Positions 26,625-35,350 of a DNA stretch of 56,742 nt are shown piece after piece (within the stretch, counting starts at the first letter, position 1; each line of letters begins with the position of its first letter). The position numbers were made by a program, and so were the translations under genes. The stretch is from Paracoccaceae bacterium (GTDB taxonomy: Bacteria > Pseudomonadota > Alphaproteobacteria > Rhodobacterales > Rhodobacteraceae). The notes beneath the pieces are model-generated. The model was not told the DNA's origin. It ran no database searches and saw only the letters and a program-made list of their open reading frames with translations. Location: positions 1-56,742 of the forward strand of contig SBGD01000066.1 of NCBI GenBank assembly GCA_006226775.1, given 5' to 3'.

Positions 26625-26813
26625 ATGATCCGGTTTGTCACGCTGCTGTTGCTGGCTGCGGTCATCGTGGCTGTCGCGGCGCTGGCCGTCACGGTCTGGG
26701 CCTCGGGCGACAGCGCCCGGTCCGGCAGGCTGAGCGGGGTGCAGAAGGTGGCCTATGTCTGCCTTTTCTTCCTGATGTCGGGCGTGGCGGTCGGCTGGCT
26801 GGGGGCGGATTGA
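26625..26813 (+). CDS. Small inner-membrane protein of the XpaC/TelA cluster
   Basis: A 62-residue protein with two predicted hydrophobic helices (about 4-26 and 43-59) joined by a short polar loop (SGDSARSGRLSGVQK). Start ATG 26625 has GAGGGG upstream. Its stop overlaps the next start in TGATG, so it is coupled to xpaC. I do not recognise the family. Position suggests a membrane component of the XpaC-TelA-SPFH module. The 260 bp upstream contain no other gene and should hold the module's promoter. Confidence 0.75.
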   Translation: MIRFVTLLLLAAVIVAVAALAVTVWASGDSARSGRLSGVQKVAYVCLFFLMSGVAVGWLGAD

Positions 26814-27691
26814 TGGCGCGGAAATTCGGCGGCACCTACAGCCCCGACGGCAAGCGCGACGCGGGCCGTGATCCCACGCCGCTGCACGCCACGGTCAGCC
26901 CGACCGGCGCGCGGTCGAACCTTCTGTTCGTGCCCGGCGCGCTGCTGGCCTTTTTGTCCTTCGGCGGCGGGCCCGAGGCGCTGGCGCTGGGGCTGGCCGG
27001 GGCCGGCACATGGACGCTGGGCGCCTGGCTGACGCGCGAGGGGCTCAAGGCCGAGGCCGCCTATAACGCCCGCAAGGTGGCCCGCCGCCCGGCCCTGCCG
27101 CGCAAGATGCTGGGCGCGGCGCTGATCGGCGGCGGCACGGTGCTGGCCAGCCTGTCCAACGATGTCGGCCTGACCGGCAGCGCGCTTTACGGGCTGATCG
27201 CCGCCGCGCTGCACCTGACCGCCTTCGGCATCGATCCGCTGAAAAACAAGTCGCTGCAGGGCGTCGACGAGTTCCAGCAGGACCGTGTCGCCCGCGTGGT
27301 GGACGAGGCCGAGGCGCATCTGGATGCCATGATGGGCGCCATCCGCCGCGCCCGCGATCCGCGCCTCGAGGCGCGTGTCGAGCGGTTCCAGCAATCGGTG
27401 CGCCAGATGCTGCGCACGGTAGAAGAGGATCCGCGCGATCTCACCGCCTCGCGGCGTTACCTGGGCGTCTACCTGATGGGCGCGCGCGACGCGACGATCA
27501 AGTTCGCCGATATCTATGCCCGCGACCGCGATGCCGGTGCGAAATCGGATTACCTGATGCTGCTGACCGATCTGGAAGAGAATTATGTCGCCAAGACCCG
27601 CAAATTGCTGGAAGACAGCAACACGGATCTGACGGTGGAAATCGATGTGCTGCGCGACCGGTTGCAGCGCGAAGGGGTGAGGCTCGACTGA
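26813..27691 (+). CDS. XpaC-like (5-bromo-4-chloroindolyl phosphate hydrolysis family) protein
   Basis: A 292-residue protein with a variable polar N-terminus, two or three hydrophobic segments (about 38-70 and 95-130) and a helical cytoplasmic C-terminal half rich in Arg/Glu (EFQQDRVARVVDEAEAHL, FQQSVRQMLRTVEEDP). XpaC proteins are almost always next to TelA and, despite their name, have no demonstrated phosphatase role. ATG 26813 is chosen over TTG 26810 because it gives the 1-nt TGATG coupling to the upstream gene. telA follows after 30 bp. Confidence 0.82.
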   Translation: MARKFGGTYSPDGKRDAGRDPTPLHATVSPTGARSNLLFVPGALLAFLSFGGGPEALALGLAGAGTWTLGAWLTREGLKAEAAYNARKVARRPALPRKMLGAALIGGGTVLASLSNDVGLTGSALYGLIAAALHLTAFGIDPLKNKSLQGVDEFQQDRVARVVDEAEAHLDAMMGAIRRARDPRLEARVERFQQSVRQMLRTVEEDPRDLTASRRYLGVYLMGARDATIKFADIYARDRDAGAKSDYLMLLTDLEENYVAKTRKLLEDSNTDLTVEIDVLRDRLQREGVRLD

Positions 27692-27721
27692 GCCGGAAGA
27701 GTCAACGGGGAAGGATGACCC

Positions 27722-28921
27722 ATGTCGCAGAACGTGAGAGAAAAGGCCCAGCGGAATCTGGCCATGGTTGAAGAGGTCAGCGCCGTGGTCCTGCCCGAGC
27801 CGGTCGACGCCCAGGAGATCGTGGCGCTGGACCAGGCCGACAGCGCCGTCGGGTCCGAGATCCGCCAGCGCATGGACGAGATCGACATGGCCGACACCAA
27901 TTCCATCGTCTCCTTCGGCTCGGCCGCCCAGGCCGAATTGCAGGAGATCTCGCAGGCGATGCTGGCCGATGTGCGCAACAAGGATGTGGGCCCCGCCGGT
28001 GACAGCCTGCGCTCGATCGTCTCGACGATTCGCGGCTTTTCGGTCTCGGAACTCGACGTCCGCCGCGAGCGGTCGTGGTGGGAAAAGCTTCTGGGCCGCG
28101 CCGCGCCCTTTGCCAAGTTCACCGCCCAGTTCGAGGACGTGCAGGCCCAGATCGACAAGATCACCGACAACCTGCTGAACCACGAGCACAAGCTGCTCAA
28201 GGACATCAAGTCGCTCGACATGCTCTATGAAAAGACCCTCGGGTTCTATGACGAGCTGGCGCTCTACATCGCCGCCGGCGAGGAAAAGCTGAAGCTGCTC
28301 GACAGCGACGACATCCCCGCCAAGGAGGCCGAGGTGCAGGCCGCCGCGGAAAACGACCAGGTGATGAAGGCGCAGGAATTGCGCGACCTGCGCGCCGCGC
28401 GCGACGACCTCGAGCGCCGGGTGCATGACCTCAAGCTGACCCGGCAGGTGACGATGCAGTCGCTGCCCTCGATCCGGCTGGTGCAGGAGAACGACAAATC
28501 CTTGGTCACCAAGATCAACTCGACGCTGGTCAATACCGTGCCGCTCTGGGAGACCCAGCTGGCGCAGGCGGTGACCATCCAGCGCTCGGCCGAGGCCGCG
28601 GGTGCGGTGCGCGAGGCCAATGACCTGACCAACGAGCTTCTGACCGCCAATGCCAGGAACCTGCGCGAGAGCAACAAGGTGATCCGCCAGGAGATGGAGC
28701 GCGGCGTCTTCGACATCGAAGCGGTGAAACAGGCCAATGCCGACCTGATCGGCACCATCCAGGAAAGCCTGCAGATCGCCGACGAGGGCAAGGCGCGCCG
28801 CGCCGCCGCCGAGCAGGACCTCAAGAAGATGGAAAAGGAATTGCGCGACACCCTGGCCTCGGCCAAGGCCAGGAAAACCGGGCTCGGCGACAATGCCGGC
28901 ACCGCCGTTCCGGCGACCTGA
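27722..28921 (+). CDS. TelA-family toxic anion resistance protein
   Basis: A 399-residue, almost entirely helical protein of the TelA/KlaA family, first named for plasmid tellurite resistance. Visible are the FVSEL-like patch GFSVSELDVRRERSWWEKL (about residue 100), long coiled-coil stretches (ARDDLERRVHDLKLTRQVT) and the SIRLVQENDKSLVTKINSTL block. Bacterial genomes pair telA with xpaC. Ter-related comparative genomics places both in membrane-associated stress responses, and a biochemical function is not established. No signal peptide; likely cytoplasmic and membrane-associated through its partners. Confidence 0.9.
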   Translation: MSQNVREKAQRNLAMVEEVSAVVLPEPVDAQEIVALDQADSAVGSEIRQRMDEIDMADTNSIVSFGSAAQAELQEISQAMLADVRNKDVGPAGDSLRSIVSTIRGFSVSELDVRRERSWWEKLLGRAAPFAKFTAQFEDVQAQIDKITDNLLNHEHKLLKDIKSLDMLYEKTLGFYDELALYIAAGEEKLKLLDSDDIPAKEAEVQAAAENDQVMKAQELRDLRAARDDLERRVHDLKLTRQVTMQSLPSIRLVQENDKSLVTKINSTLVNTVPLWETQLAQAVTIQRSAEAAGAVREANDLTNELLTANARNLRESNKVIRQEMERGVFDIEAVKQANADLIGTIQESLQIADEGKARRAAAEQDLKKMEKELRDTLASAKARKTGLGDNAGTAVPAT

Positions 28922-28925
28922 GCGC

Positions 28926-29885
28926 ATGGGCGGCTTGCGGTCCTTCAGCCTTCTGGCGGCCTGTGCCCTGGCCCTCGCCGCCTGCGAGGCACCGGTCGAG
29001 CCGGTGCCGATTCCGCCGGACCGTCCCGCGACGCCGGTTAAGCCCGCGCCGCCGCCCGCCGTGCCCAGCGGGCCGTCGGAGAAAAGCGAGCGGCTGGCAG
29101 CCTATTACACCAAGGTCGAGGCGCAACTGGTGGGCCAGGGCCTTCTGCGCACCGATGGCGGCGGGCCGGACACCCAGTTCAGCCGCCGCATGTTGCTCGA
29201 GAATTTCGAGCGGATCGCGTTTTTCGACGAATACGCCCGCGGCGGCGGGCTCACCGCCTCCTTCGGCACGCAAAGCCGGCTCAAGCGCTGGGACCAGCCG
29301 GTGCGGATGACGGTGGAGTTCGGCCGCAACGTCCCCGAGGCGCAGCAAAGGATCGACCGGGCCGAGGTGGCGCGCTATGCCGCGCGGCTGGCGCGGATCA
29401 CCGGCCATCCGATCACCATGTCCGACAGCAATCCGAACTACCACGTCCTCTACATGTCCGAGGACGACAGCGCCGCCCTGCCCGGCCGCATCAAGGCGCT
29501 CGTGCCCAACATCAACCAGAACGCGCTGAACATCTTCAACAACCTGCCCCGCTCGATCCATTGCCTCGTGATCGCCTTTTCCTCGGAGACGGGCGGGTAT
29601 GACTACGCCAAGGCCATCGCAGTGATCCGCGCCGAGCATCCCTCGCTTCTGCGCAAGTCCTGCGTCCACGAGGAGCTGGCCCAGGGCCTCGGCCTCGCCA
29701 ACGACAGCCCGCGCGCCCGGCCCTCGATCTTCAACGACGACGACGAGTTCGCCCTGCTGACCAGCCATGACGAGCTTCTGCTGAAGATGCTCTATGACCG
29801 CCGGTTGCGCGCCGGCATGTCCTGGGACCAGGCCAGGCCGATTGCCGAGACCATTGCCGACGAATTGCTGGGCGGGCCCAGCTGA
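28926..29885 (+). CDS. DUF2927 lipoprotein
   Basis: A 319-residue exported lipoprotein. The lipobox LAAC places lipidated Cys at about residue 20, followed by a Pro-rich linker (to about 50) and a globular domain. That domain has RMTVEFGRNVPEAQ and, near the C-terminus, a CVHEELAQGLGLANDSP block whose HEE is reminiscent of a metallopeptidase HExx motif, as in other DUF2927 proteins. Start ATG 28926 is 4 bp after the telA stop. It puts an envelope-side component into the TelA module. Function unknown; the protease-like reading is inference. Confidence 0.82.
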   Translation: MGGLRSFSLLAACALALAACEAPVEPVPIPPDRPATPVKPAPPPAVPSGPSEKSERLAAYYTKVEAQLVGQGLLRTDGGGPDTQFSRRMLLENFERIAFFDEYARGGGLTASFGTQSRLKRWDQPVRMTVEFGRNVPEAQQRIDRAEVARYAARLARITGHPITMSDSNPNYHVLYMSEDDSAALPGRIKALVPNINQNALNIFNNLPRSIHCLVIAFSSETGGYDYAKAIAVIRAEHPSLLRKSCVHEELAQGLGLANDSPRARPSIFNDDDEFALLTSHDELLLKMLYDRRLRAGMSWDQARPIAETIADELLGGPS

Positions 29886-29916
29886 TCCGGCGAATCCTAG
29901 AACGGAGTGACACCTC

Positions 29917-31080
29917 ATGGGTATTTTCGATTTCCTCAGCGGCCAGTTCATCGACGTCATCCACTGGACCGACGACACCCGCGACACCATGGTCTGGCGG
30001 TTCGAGCGTGAGGGCCACGAGATCAAGTACGGCGCCAAGCTGACGGTCCGCGAGGGCCAGGCAGCGGTCTTCGTGCACGAGGGGCAGCTGGCGGATGTCT
30101 TCACGCCCGGTCTCTACATGCTCGAGACCAACAACATGCCGATCATGACGTCGCTGCAGCACTGGGATCACGGCTTCAAATCGCCGTTCAAGTCCGAGAT
30201 CTACTTCGTCAACACCACGCGGTTCAATGACCTGAAATGGGGCACCAAGAACCCGATCATGCTGCGCGATCCCGAGTTCGGGCCGACGCGCATCCGCGCC
30301 TTCGGCACCTATACGGTGCGCATCAAGGACCCGGCGATGTTCATGACCGAGATCGTCGGCACCGACGGCGAATTCACCATGGACGAGATCTCCTACCAGA
30401 TCCGCAACATCATCGTGCAGGCGTTCAGCCGCGTGATTGCCGGCTCCGGCATCCCGGTGCTCGACATGGCCGCCAATACCGCCGACCTGGGCCGCATGAT
30501 CGCCGCCGAGATCAGCCAGATCGTCGCCGGCTACGGGATTGAAATCCCCGAGTTCTACATCGAGAACATCTCGCTGCCCCCGGCGGTGGAAGAGGCTCTG
30601 GACAAGCGCACCTCGATGGGGCTGGCGGGCGATCTGGGCAAGTTCACCCAGTATTCCGCCGCCGAGGCGATGACCCGGGCCGCCGCCAATCCCGAGGGCG
30701 GCGGCGGCATGGGTGCCGGTCTCGGCATGGGCATGGGCATGGCGATGGCCAACCAGATGGCCAACCAGATGACCGGTCAGATGGGGGGTCAGATGGCGGG
30801 CCGGATGGGCGGCCCCCAGGGCCGCTGGGGCGCCCAGCCCGCGGCCCAGGCCGCCCCGCCCCCGCCGCCGCCGGTCGAACACGTCTGGCACATTGCCGAG
30901 GGCGGCGAGACCAAGGGCCCCTTCTCCAAGGCCAAGCTCGGCCGCATGGCCACCAGCGGCGAGATCACCCGCGAGACCTATGTCTGGACCGCCGGTCAGG
31001 ACGGCTGGAAACGCGCCGAGGACGTGCAGGAACTGGCGCAACTCTTCACCATCCTGCCCCCGCCCCCGCCGGGCACCTGA
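29917..31080 (+). CDS. SPFH-domain protein with C-terminal GYF domain
   Basis: 387 residues: an SPFH (band 7/stomatin-like, virion core protein YdjI type) domain from about 20 to 245 (VWRFEREGHEIKYGAKLTV, GTYTVRIKDPAMFM, QIVAGYGIEIPEFYIENI), a Gly/Met/Gln-rich flexible linker (about 255-315), a Pro run, and a GYF_2-type domain (about 325-378) with WHIAEGGETKGPFSKAKL and TYVWTAGQDGW. SPFH proteins oligomerise on membranes and GYF domains bind Pro-rich peptides, so it may scaffold partners at the membrane. The tail of the gene, including the stop, is tandemly duplicated downstream. Confidence 0.9.
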   Translation: MGIFDFLSGQFIDVIHWTDDTRDTMVWRFEREGHEIKYGAKLTVREGQAAVFVHEGQLADVFTPGLYMLETNNMPIMTSLQHWDHGFKSPFKSEIYFVNTTRFNDLKWGTKNPIMLRDPEFGPTRIRAFGTYTVRIKDPAMFMTEIVGTDGEFTMDEISYQIRNIIVQAFSRVIAGSGIPVLDMAANTADLGRMIAAEISQIVAGYGIEIPEFYIENISLPPAVEEALDKRTSMGLAGDLGKFTQYSAAEAMTRAAANPEGGGGMGAGLGMGMGMAMANQMANQMTGQMGGQMAGRMGGPQGRWGAQPAAQAAPPPPPPVEHVWHIAEGGETKGPFSKAKLGRMATSGEITRETYVWTAGQDGWKRAEDVQELAQLFTILPPPPPGT

Positions 31081-31149
31081 GCGCCCCACCTGCCCCCCGT
31101 CCCGCCACGCCCCTGAGCGCCCCCACCTGCCGCCCGGTCCCGCCGCGCC
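31076..31149. repeat. Tandem duplication across the SPFH gene stop
   Basis: Two imperfect copies starting CCTGAGCGCC at 31076 and 31112 (period about 36). The first includes the stop codon of the SPFH gene. Both continue CCACCTGCC...CCCGCC. Confidence 0.65.
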
Positions 31150-31167
31150 CCGGACCTGCTCCGGGGC
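31147..31167. repeat. REP-like palindrome
   Basis: GCCCCGGA-CCTGC-TCCGGGGC, a palindrome of the type dispersed through many alphaproteobacterial genomes. Related copies lie at 45773-45793 and 45814-45834. Here it is intergenic, between the SPFH and zinc-ribbon genes. Confidence 0.6.
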
Positions 31168-31294
31168 CTCCCGGCCCACACCACTGCGCTCCCCTGGCCC
31201 TGCTCCAGGACGCACCCGCCAAACCGCCCCGACGGTTGCAGACCGCCGCCCCCGCCCCTTAAGGTGACCGTCAAAACCCCCAAGGTTCCCTTGC

Positions 31295-32413
31295 ATGTCC
31301 GATACCCTTGCCCCGCCCCCCGCTCCCCAGGACGAACACCGCTTCCCCTGCGACGTCTGCGGCGCCGATTTCCGCTTCGACCCGGCCACCGGCGGGCTGA
31401 AATGCGACCATTGCGGCAATACCGATGACATCCAGGCCGGGCCCTGGGGCGGCGGCGCGCTGCGGGAACTGGATTTCCAGGCCGCCCTCGCCGAGCGCCT
31501 GCCGCAGGAGGAGATCGAGGAGTCCCGTGTCTCGACCTGCCCCAATTGCGGCGCGCAGGTGGAATTCGACGCCAGGGTCCATGCCCGCGAATGCCCGTTC
31601 TGCGCCACACCCGTGGTGGTCGACACCGGCACCCACCGCCACATCAAGCCGCGCGGCCTTCTGCCCTTCGCCCTCGAGGAGCGCCAGGCCCACAAGGCGA
31701 TGACCGACTGGCTGGGCCGGCTCTGGTTCGCGCCGAACGGGCTGAAGGACTACGCCCGCAAGGGCCGCAGGATGGACGGCATCTACGTCCCCTACTGGAC
31801 CTTCGACGCCGATACCAAATCCGCCTACCGCGGCGAACGCGGCACCGTCTACTACGAGACCCGGCGCGTCACCCGCAACGGCAAGACCGAGACCCAGCAG
31901 GTGCAGAAGGTGCGCTGGCGCGCGGTCTCGGGCCGGGTGGCGCGGTTCTTCGACGATGTGCTGGTGCTGGCCTCGCGCTCGCTGCCCAAGAGCTATACCG
32001 ACAACCTCGAGCCCTGGGATCTCACCGCGCTGGAGCCCTATCGCCCGGAATTCCTCGCCGGGTTCCGCGCCGAGGGCTACACGGTCGAACTGGCCGAAGG
32101 CTTCGCCGAGGCGCGCGCCCACATGGACCGGATGATCGCGCGCGACGTGAAGTTCGACATCGGCGGCGACCGCCAGCGCATCCACGACATCGACACGGAG
32201 ATCAGCGACATCACCTTCAAACACATCCTGCTGCCGGTCTGGCTGGCGGCCTACAAGTACCGCGGCCAGACCTATCGCTTCGTGGTCAATGGCCGCACCG
32301 GGCGGGTCCAGGGCGAACGCCCCTGGTCGGCGATCAAGATCGCCATCGCCGTGGTGCTGGGCCTGATCGTCGCCGGCGCCGTCGGATACCTCTGGGCCAC
32401 CACGCAACAATAG
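31295..32413 (+). CDS. Double zinc-ribbon membrane-anchored protein
   Basis: A 372-residue protein with two N-terminal zinc ribbons (CDVCGADFRF...CDHCG about 19-44; CPNCGAQVEF...CPFC about 85-106), a central beta-rich domain (GIYVPYWTFDADTKSAYRG, repeated hydrophobic strands) and a single C-terminal membrane helix (about 346-367, IAIAVVLGLIVAGAVGYLW). Similar proteins accompany SPFH/YdjI genes in bacteria (YdjL-type context) and are often misannotated as primosomal or TFIIB-like. The small C-terminal helix would anchor the ribbons in the cytoplasm. Last gene of the module. Confidence 0.83.
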   Translation: MSDTLAPPPAPQDEHRFPCDVCGADFRFDPATGGLKCDHCGNTDDIQAGPWGGGALRELDFQAALAERLPQEEIEESRVSTCPNCGAQVEFDARVHARECPFCATPVVVDTGTHRHIKPRGLLPFALEERQAHKAMTDWLGRLWFAPNGLKDYARKGRRMDGIYVPYWTFDADTKSAYRGERGTVYYETRRVTRNGKTETQQVQKVRWRAVSGRVARFFDDVLVLASRSLPKSYTDNLEPWDLTALEPYRPEFLAGFRAEGYTVELAEGFAEARAHMDRMIARDVKFDIGGDRQRIHDIDTEISDITFKHILLPVWLAAYKYRGQTYRFVVNGRTGRVQGERPWSAIKIAIAVVLGLIVAGAVGYLWATTQQ

Positions 32414-32589
32414 GGCGTTTCGGCCAAGACCTGCCCCATCGCGCCTCGCCAACAGCCCGAGAGCACCGCAGGCGTGACAAGCTTTCGGCGTTTCAAGATT
32501 TCCCCGAAGTGCTCTACCATGCCGCAAACCGCCGAAATGACCCCGCCAAAGCCCCGCCAGAGACTTGCACCACGGGGGAGAATGAGACA

Positions 32590-32603
32590 TGTTAGCGCCA
32601 ACA
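32590..32603. promoter_or_regulatory. LacI-family-type operator before the sugar kinase
   Basis: TGTTAGCGCCAACA, one mismatch from the palindrome TGTTAGCGCTAACA used by many LacI-family sugar regulators. It is centred about 33 bp upstream of the kinase start. Confidence 0.5.
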
Positions 32604-32629
32604 ACCGCAACCCCGAACAGGACACCCTC

Positions 32630-33541
32630 ATGATCATCTGCTGCGGAGAATCCCTGATCGACATGCTGCCGCGCGAATCGACCCAGGGCGAGCCGGCCTT
32701 CGCCCCCCATACCGGCGGCGCGGTCTTCAATACCGCCATCGCGCTGGGCCGCCTGCGGGCCCCGGCGGGCTATTTCGGGGGGCTCAGCCGCGATCTCTTC
32801 GGCCGCCAGTTGCAGGACGACCTCGCCGCCTCGCATGTCGACAGCAGCTTCAGCCCGCTCTCCGACAACCCCACCACGCTGGCCTTCGTCACCCTGACCG
32901 ACGGCCATGCCTCCTATGCCTTCTACGACGAGAATACCGCCGGGCGGATGCTCTCGGCCGCCGATCTGCCCGATCTGCCCGAGACCGTGAGCACGCTGTT
33001 TTTCGGCGGCATCAGCCTGGTCAGCGAACCCTGCGCCGACAGCTATGCCACGCTGGCCAAGCGCGAGGCCGACACGCGGCTGATCATGATCGACCCCAAT
33101 ATCCGCCCCGGCTTCATCCGCGACGAAGCCCGCTACCGCGCCCGGCTCGAGCGGATGCTGGCGCTGGCCGATGTGGTCAAGGTCTCCGACGAGGATCTGG
33201 GCTGGCTCACCGGCAGCACCGATCCCGCCGCACTGATCGACAAGGGCGTGGGCCTGGTGCTGATGACCCGCGGCGCCGAGGGCGTGCTGGCGGTAAGCCG
33301 TGACGGCAGGCTCGACATGCCGGCCCACAAGGCCACGGTGGTCGATACCGTGGGCGCCGGCGATACCTTCAACGCCGGGATGCTGGCCGGGCTCCACCAG
33401 CAGGGGCTGACCGGCAAATCCGCCTTCCGCGCCGCCCCGCTCGACGCCTTCCGCCCGGCGATCGACCTCGGGATGCGCGCCGCCGCCATCACCGTCAGCC
33501 GCGCCGGCGCCAACCCGCCCTGGGCCAACGAACTGGCATGA
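32630..33541 (+). CDS. PfkB-family carbohydrate kinase (fructokinase-like)
   Basis: A 303-residue ribokinase-fold sugar kinase. N-terminal [10 protein letters not shown], the [14 protein letters not shown] motif (PfkB signature 1), and the C-terminal [14 protein letters not shown] anion-hole/catalytic Asp (signature 2) are intact. The combination and length resemble fructokinases. ATG 32630 starts the conserved strand IICCGESL; the longer upstream frame crosses the putative operator and is not coding. Its stop overlaps dtd by 4 nt. No transporter for the sugar is in the window. Confidence 0.86.
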   Translation: MIICCGESLIDMLPRESTQGEPAFAPHTGGAVFNTAIALGRLRAPAGYFGGLSRDLFGRQLQDDLAASHVDSSFSPLSDNPTTLAFVTLTDGHASYAFYDENTAGRMLSAADLPDLPETVSTLFFGGISLVSEPCADSYATLAKREADTRLIMIDPNIRPGFIRDEARYRARLERMLALADVVKVSDEDLGWLTGSTDPAALIDKGVGLVLMTRGAEGVLAVSRDGRLDMPAHKATVVDTVGAGDTFNAGMLAGLHQQGLTGKSAFRAAPLDAFRPAIDLGMRAAAITVSRAGANPPWANELA

Positions 33542-33981
33542 GGGCGCTGCTGCAACGGGTCTCCGAGTCCGCGGTGCGCGTCGACGGCAAAATCTTCGGC
33601 CAAAGCGGCCCCGGCCTGATGATCCTGGTCTGCGCCATGGCCGGCGATACCGAGGCCGAGGCCCGCAAGCTGGCCGCGAAAACCGCCCGCCTGCGCATCT
33701 TCCCCGATTCAGAAGGCAAGATGAACCGCAGCCTCACCGACACCGGCGGCAGTGCGCTGGTCATCAGCCAGTTCACCCTGGCCGCCGACACCAGCCGCGG
33801 CAACCGCCCCGGCTTTTCCGCCGCCGCCCCGCCGGACGAGGGCGAGCGCCTCTACCTCGCCTTCGCCGAGGCCCTGCGCAACGAAGGCATACCCGTAGAC
33901 ACCGGCCAGTTCGGCGCCAACATGGCCGTCAGCCTCACCAACGACGGCCCCGTCACCCTCTGGCTCGACACCCAGGCCTGA
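33538..33981 (+). CDS. dtd: D-aminoacyl-tRNA deacylase
   Basis: Hydrolyses D-aminoacyl-tRNAs (and Gly-tRNA-Ala), protecting translation. The 147-residue product has [17 protein letters not shown] at the start, the active-site [18 protein letters not shown] block (about 78-95) and the cross-subunit GPVTLWLDT motif with its Gly-cisPro pair near the C-terminus. The start overlaps the sugar-kinase stop (ATGA). Convergent with the type I secretion hlyD gene across a region with two repeat elements. Confidence 0.96.
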   Translation: MRALLQRVSESAVRVDGKIFGQSGPGLMILVCAMAGDTEAEARKLAAKTARLRIFPDSEGKMNRSLTDTGGSALVISQFTLAADTSRGNRPGFSAAAPPDEGERLYLAFAEALRNEGIPVDTGQFGANMAVSLTNDGPVTLWLDTQA

Positions 33982-34065
33982 TCTTCGCTACTTTCCAAAT
34001 ACCCGAAATCCCCCGCGTCCCGCCCCCCCGGCTTCATCTTGCCAGGAAAACTCCCGCCGGAGGCT
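33982..34065 (-). repeat. Two rhodobacteral intergenic repeat copies
   Basis: Read on the minus strand: GCCTCCGGCGGGAGTTTTCC...GATGAAG (34065-34032) and GGGGGATTTCGGGTATTTGG...GCGAAGAT (34014-33982). Both follow the GC-rich block + GGGA(T/G)-T-rich + GAAG layout of an element dispersed in Rhodobacteraceae. They occupy the 3' space between convergent dtd and hlyD. Confidence 0.5.
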
Positions 34066-34162
34066 CCCGCATTCTCCACGCGCTCCTCTGCCCGAAAGAT
34101 CGCGCCGCCCGCCCCACCAGCACCAGGATCCTGCGCGCCGCAGGCGCACATTCAGATCAATC

Positions 34163-35350
34163 TCACCGCTCGCGCAGCGCCTCGCGCGACTTGTAGAGCG
34201 GCTTCATCAGGTACTGCAGCACCGTGCGCTCGCCGGTGTGCAATTCCACCTGCGCCTGCATGCCCGGACGGATCTCGATCTGCGCCTGGCGGTCGGTCAG
34301 GCTGGCCATGTCGACCTTCAGCGTCACCTTGTAATGCGGGTCCTGCTCGGCCTCGCGCACCCGGTCGTCCTTGAAGGTATCGGCGGAAATGAAATCCACC
34401 CGCCCCTTCAGCGTGCCGTAGATCGTGTAATCATAGGCCGAGAGCTTGATCGTCGCCTCCTGGCCGCGGCGGATATTGGCGATGTCCTCGGGCGGCACCC
34501 GCGCCTCGACGAACAACTCCTCGTCGAGCGGGATGATCTGGGCGATCTCCTCCCCCGGCCGCACCACGCCGCCGATGGTGGTCACGCCCAGGTTGTTGAC
34601 CACCCCGTGCATCGGCGCGCGCAGCACCGTGCGGTTGAGCTGGTCCTGCGACGCCTTGAGGTTCTGCTTCAGCGTCGCCAGTTCCTTGAGCGTATCGGAA
34701 TAGCTCTGCGCCCGGTCGAGCTCGGTCTGGGTCACCACCTCGTCATGGCGGATCCTGGCATCGGCATGGGCCTTGCGCACCCGCGTCACCTCGATCAGCG
34801 CCACCACGTCCTTGGCCAGCATGTTCTCCATCAGCCGCAACTCGCTGGCGGTCTGGTCCATCACCTGCCTGGCCCCCGACTTGCGCGAGCGGTAATCGCT
34901 CTGCCGCGCCACCAGCAGCGCGCGTTCCGAGGCCACCATCTCGGGCAGCCGCGCCAGCAGCGCGTCGGGCACGTTGAAATCATCCGCCCCGGCCAGTTCC
35001 GCCTCAAGCCGGATGCGGCGCACGTCCAGTGCCGCGATCTGGTCCTGCAAGTCGTCCACCGAGGATTGGAACTGCGTCGTGTGCAGCCGCGCCAGCATGT
35101 CGCCCTGCATCACCACGTCGCCCTCGCGCACCATCAGTTCCGCCAGGATCCCGCCTTCGAGGTTCTGAATGATCTGCGGCCGCGAGGACGAGATGAAGGC
35201 CCCGTCCGCCCGCACGATCTCGTCGATCCAGGCAAAGGCCGCCCAGATGACGAAGACCCAGACCGTCAGCGCACAGAGCCAGATGGTCAGCGAGGGGCCG
35301 CGCAGGCGCGTCTGCATCTGCCCGGCCAGATCGGTGGTGCCTGCACTCAT
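34163..35350 (-). CDS. HlyD-family type I secretion membrane fusion protein
   Basis: Periplasmic adaptor linking the ABC exporter to the outer-membrane channel. 395 residues: short cytoplasmic N-terminus, one membrane helix (about 20-43, SLTIWLCALTVWVFVIWAAF), lipoyl/biotinyl-like half (QNLEGGILAELMVREGDVV), a long coiled-coil hairpin (about 105-265), the second half-motif VLRAPMHGVVNNLGVTTIGG, and a C-terminal beta-barrel domain. Start ATG 35348-35350 overlaps the ABC gene stop by 4 nt. LapC/PrsE-type. The longer open frame to 37036 is only an out-of-frame reading of the ABC gene. Confidence 0.93.
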   Translation of the reverse strand: MSAGTTDLAGQMQTRLRGPSLTIWLCALTVWVFVIWAAFAWIDEIVRADGAFISSSRPQIIQNLEGGILAELMVREGDVVMQGDMLARLHTTQFQSSVDDLQDQIAALDVRRIRLEAELAGADDFNVPDALLARLPEMVASERALLVARQSDYRSRKSGARQVMDQTASELRLMENMLAKDVVALIEVTRVRKAHADARIRHDEVVTQTELDRAQSYSDTLKELATLKQNLKASQDQLNRTVLRAPMHGVVNNLGVTTIGGVVRPGEEIAQIIPLDEELFVEARVPPEDIANIRRGQEATIKLSAYDYTIYGTLKGRVDFISADTFKDDRVREAEQDPHYKVTLKVDMASLTDRQAQIEIRPGMQAQVELHTGERTVLQYLMKPLYKSREALRER

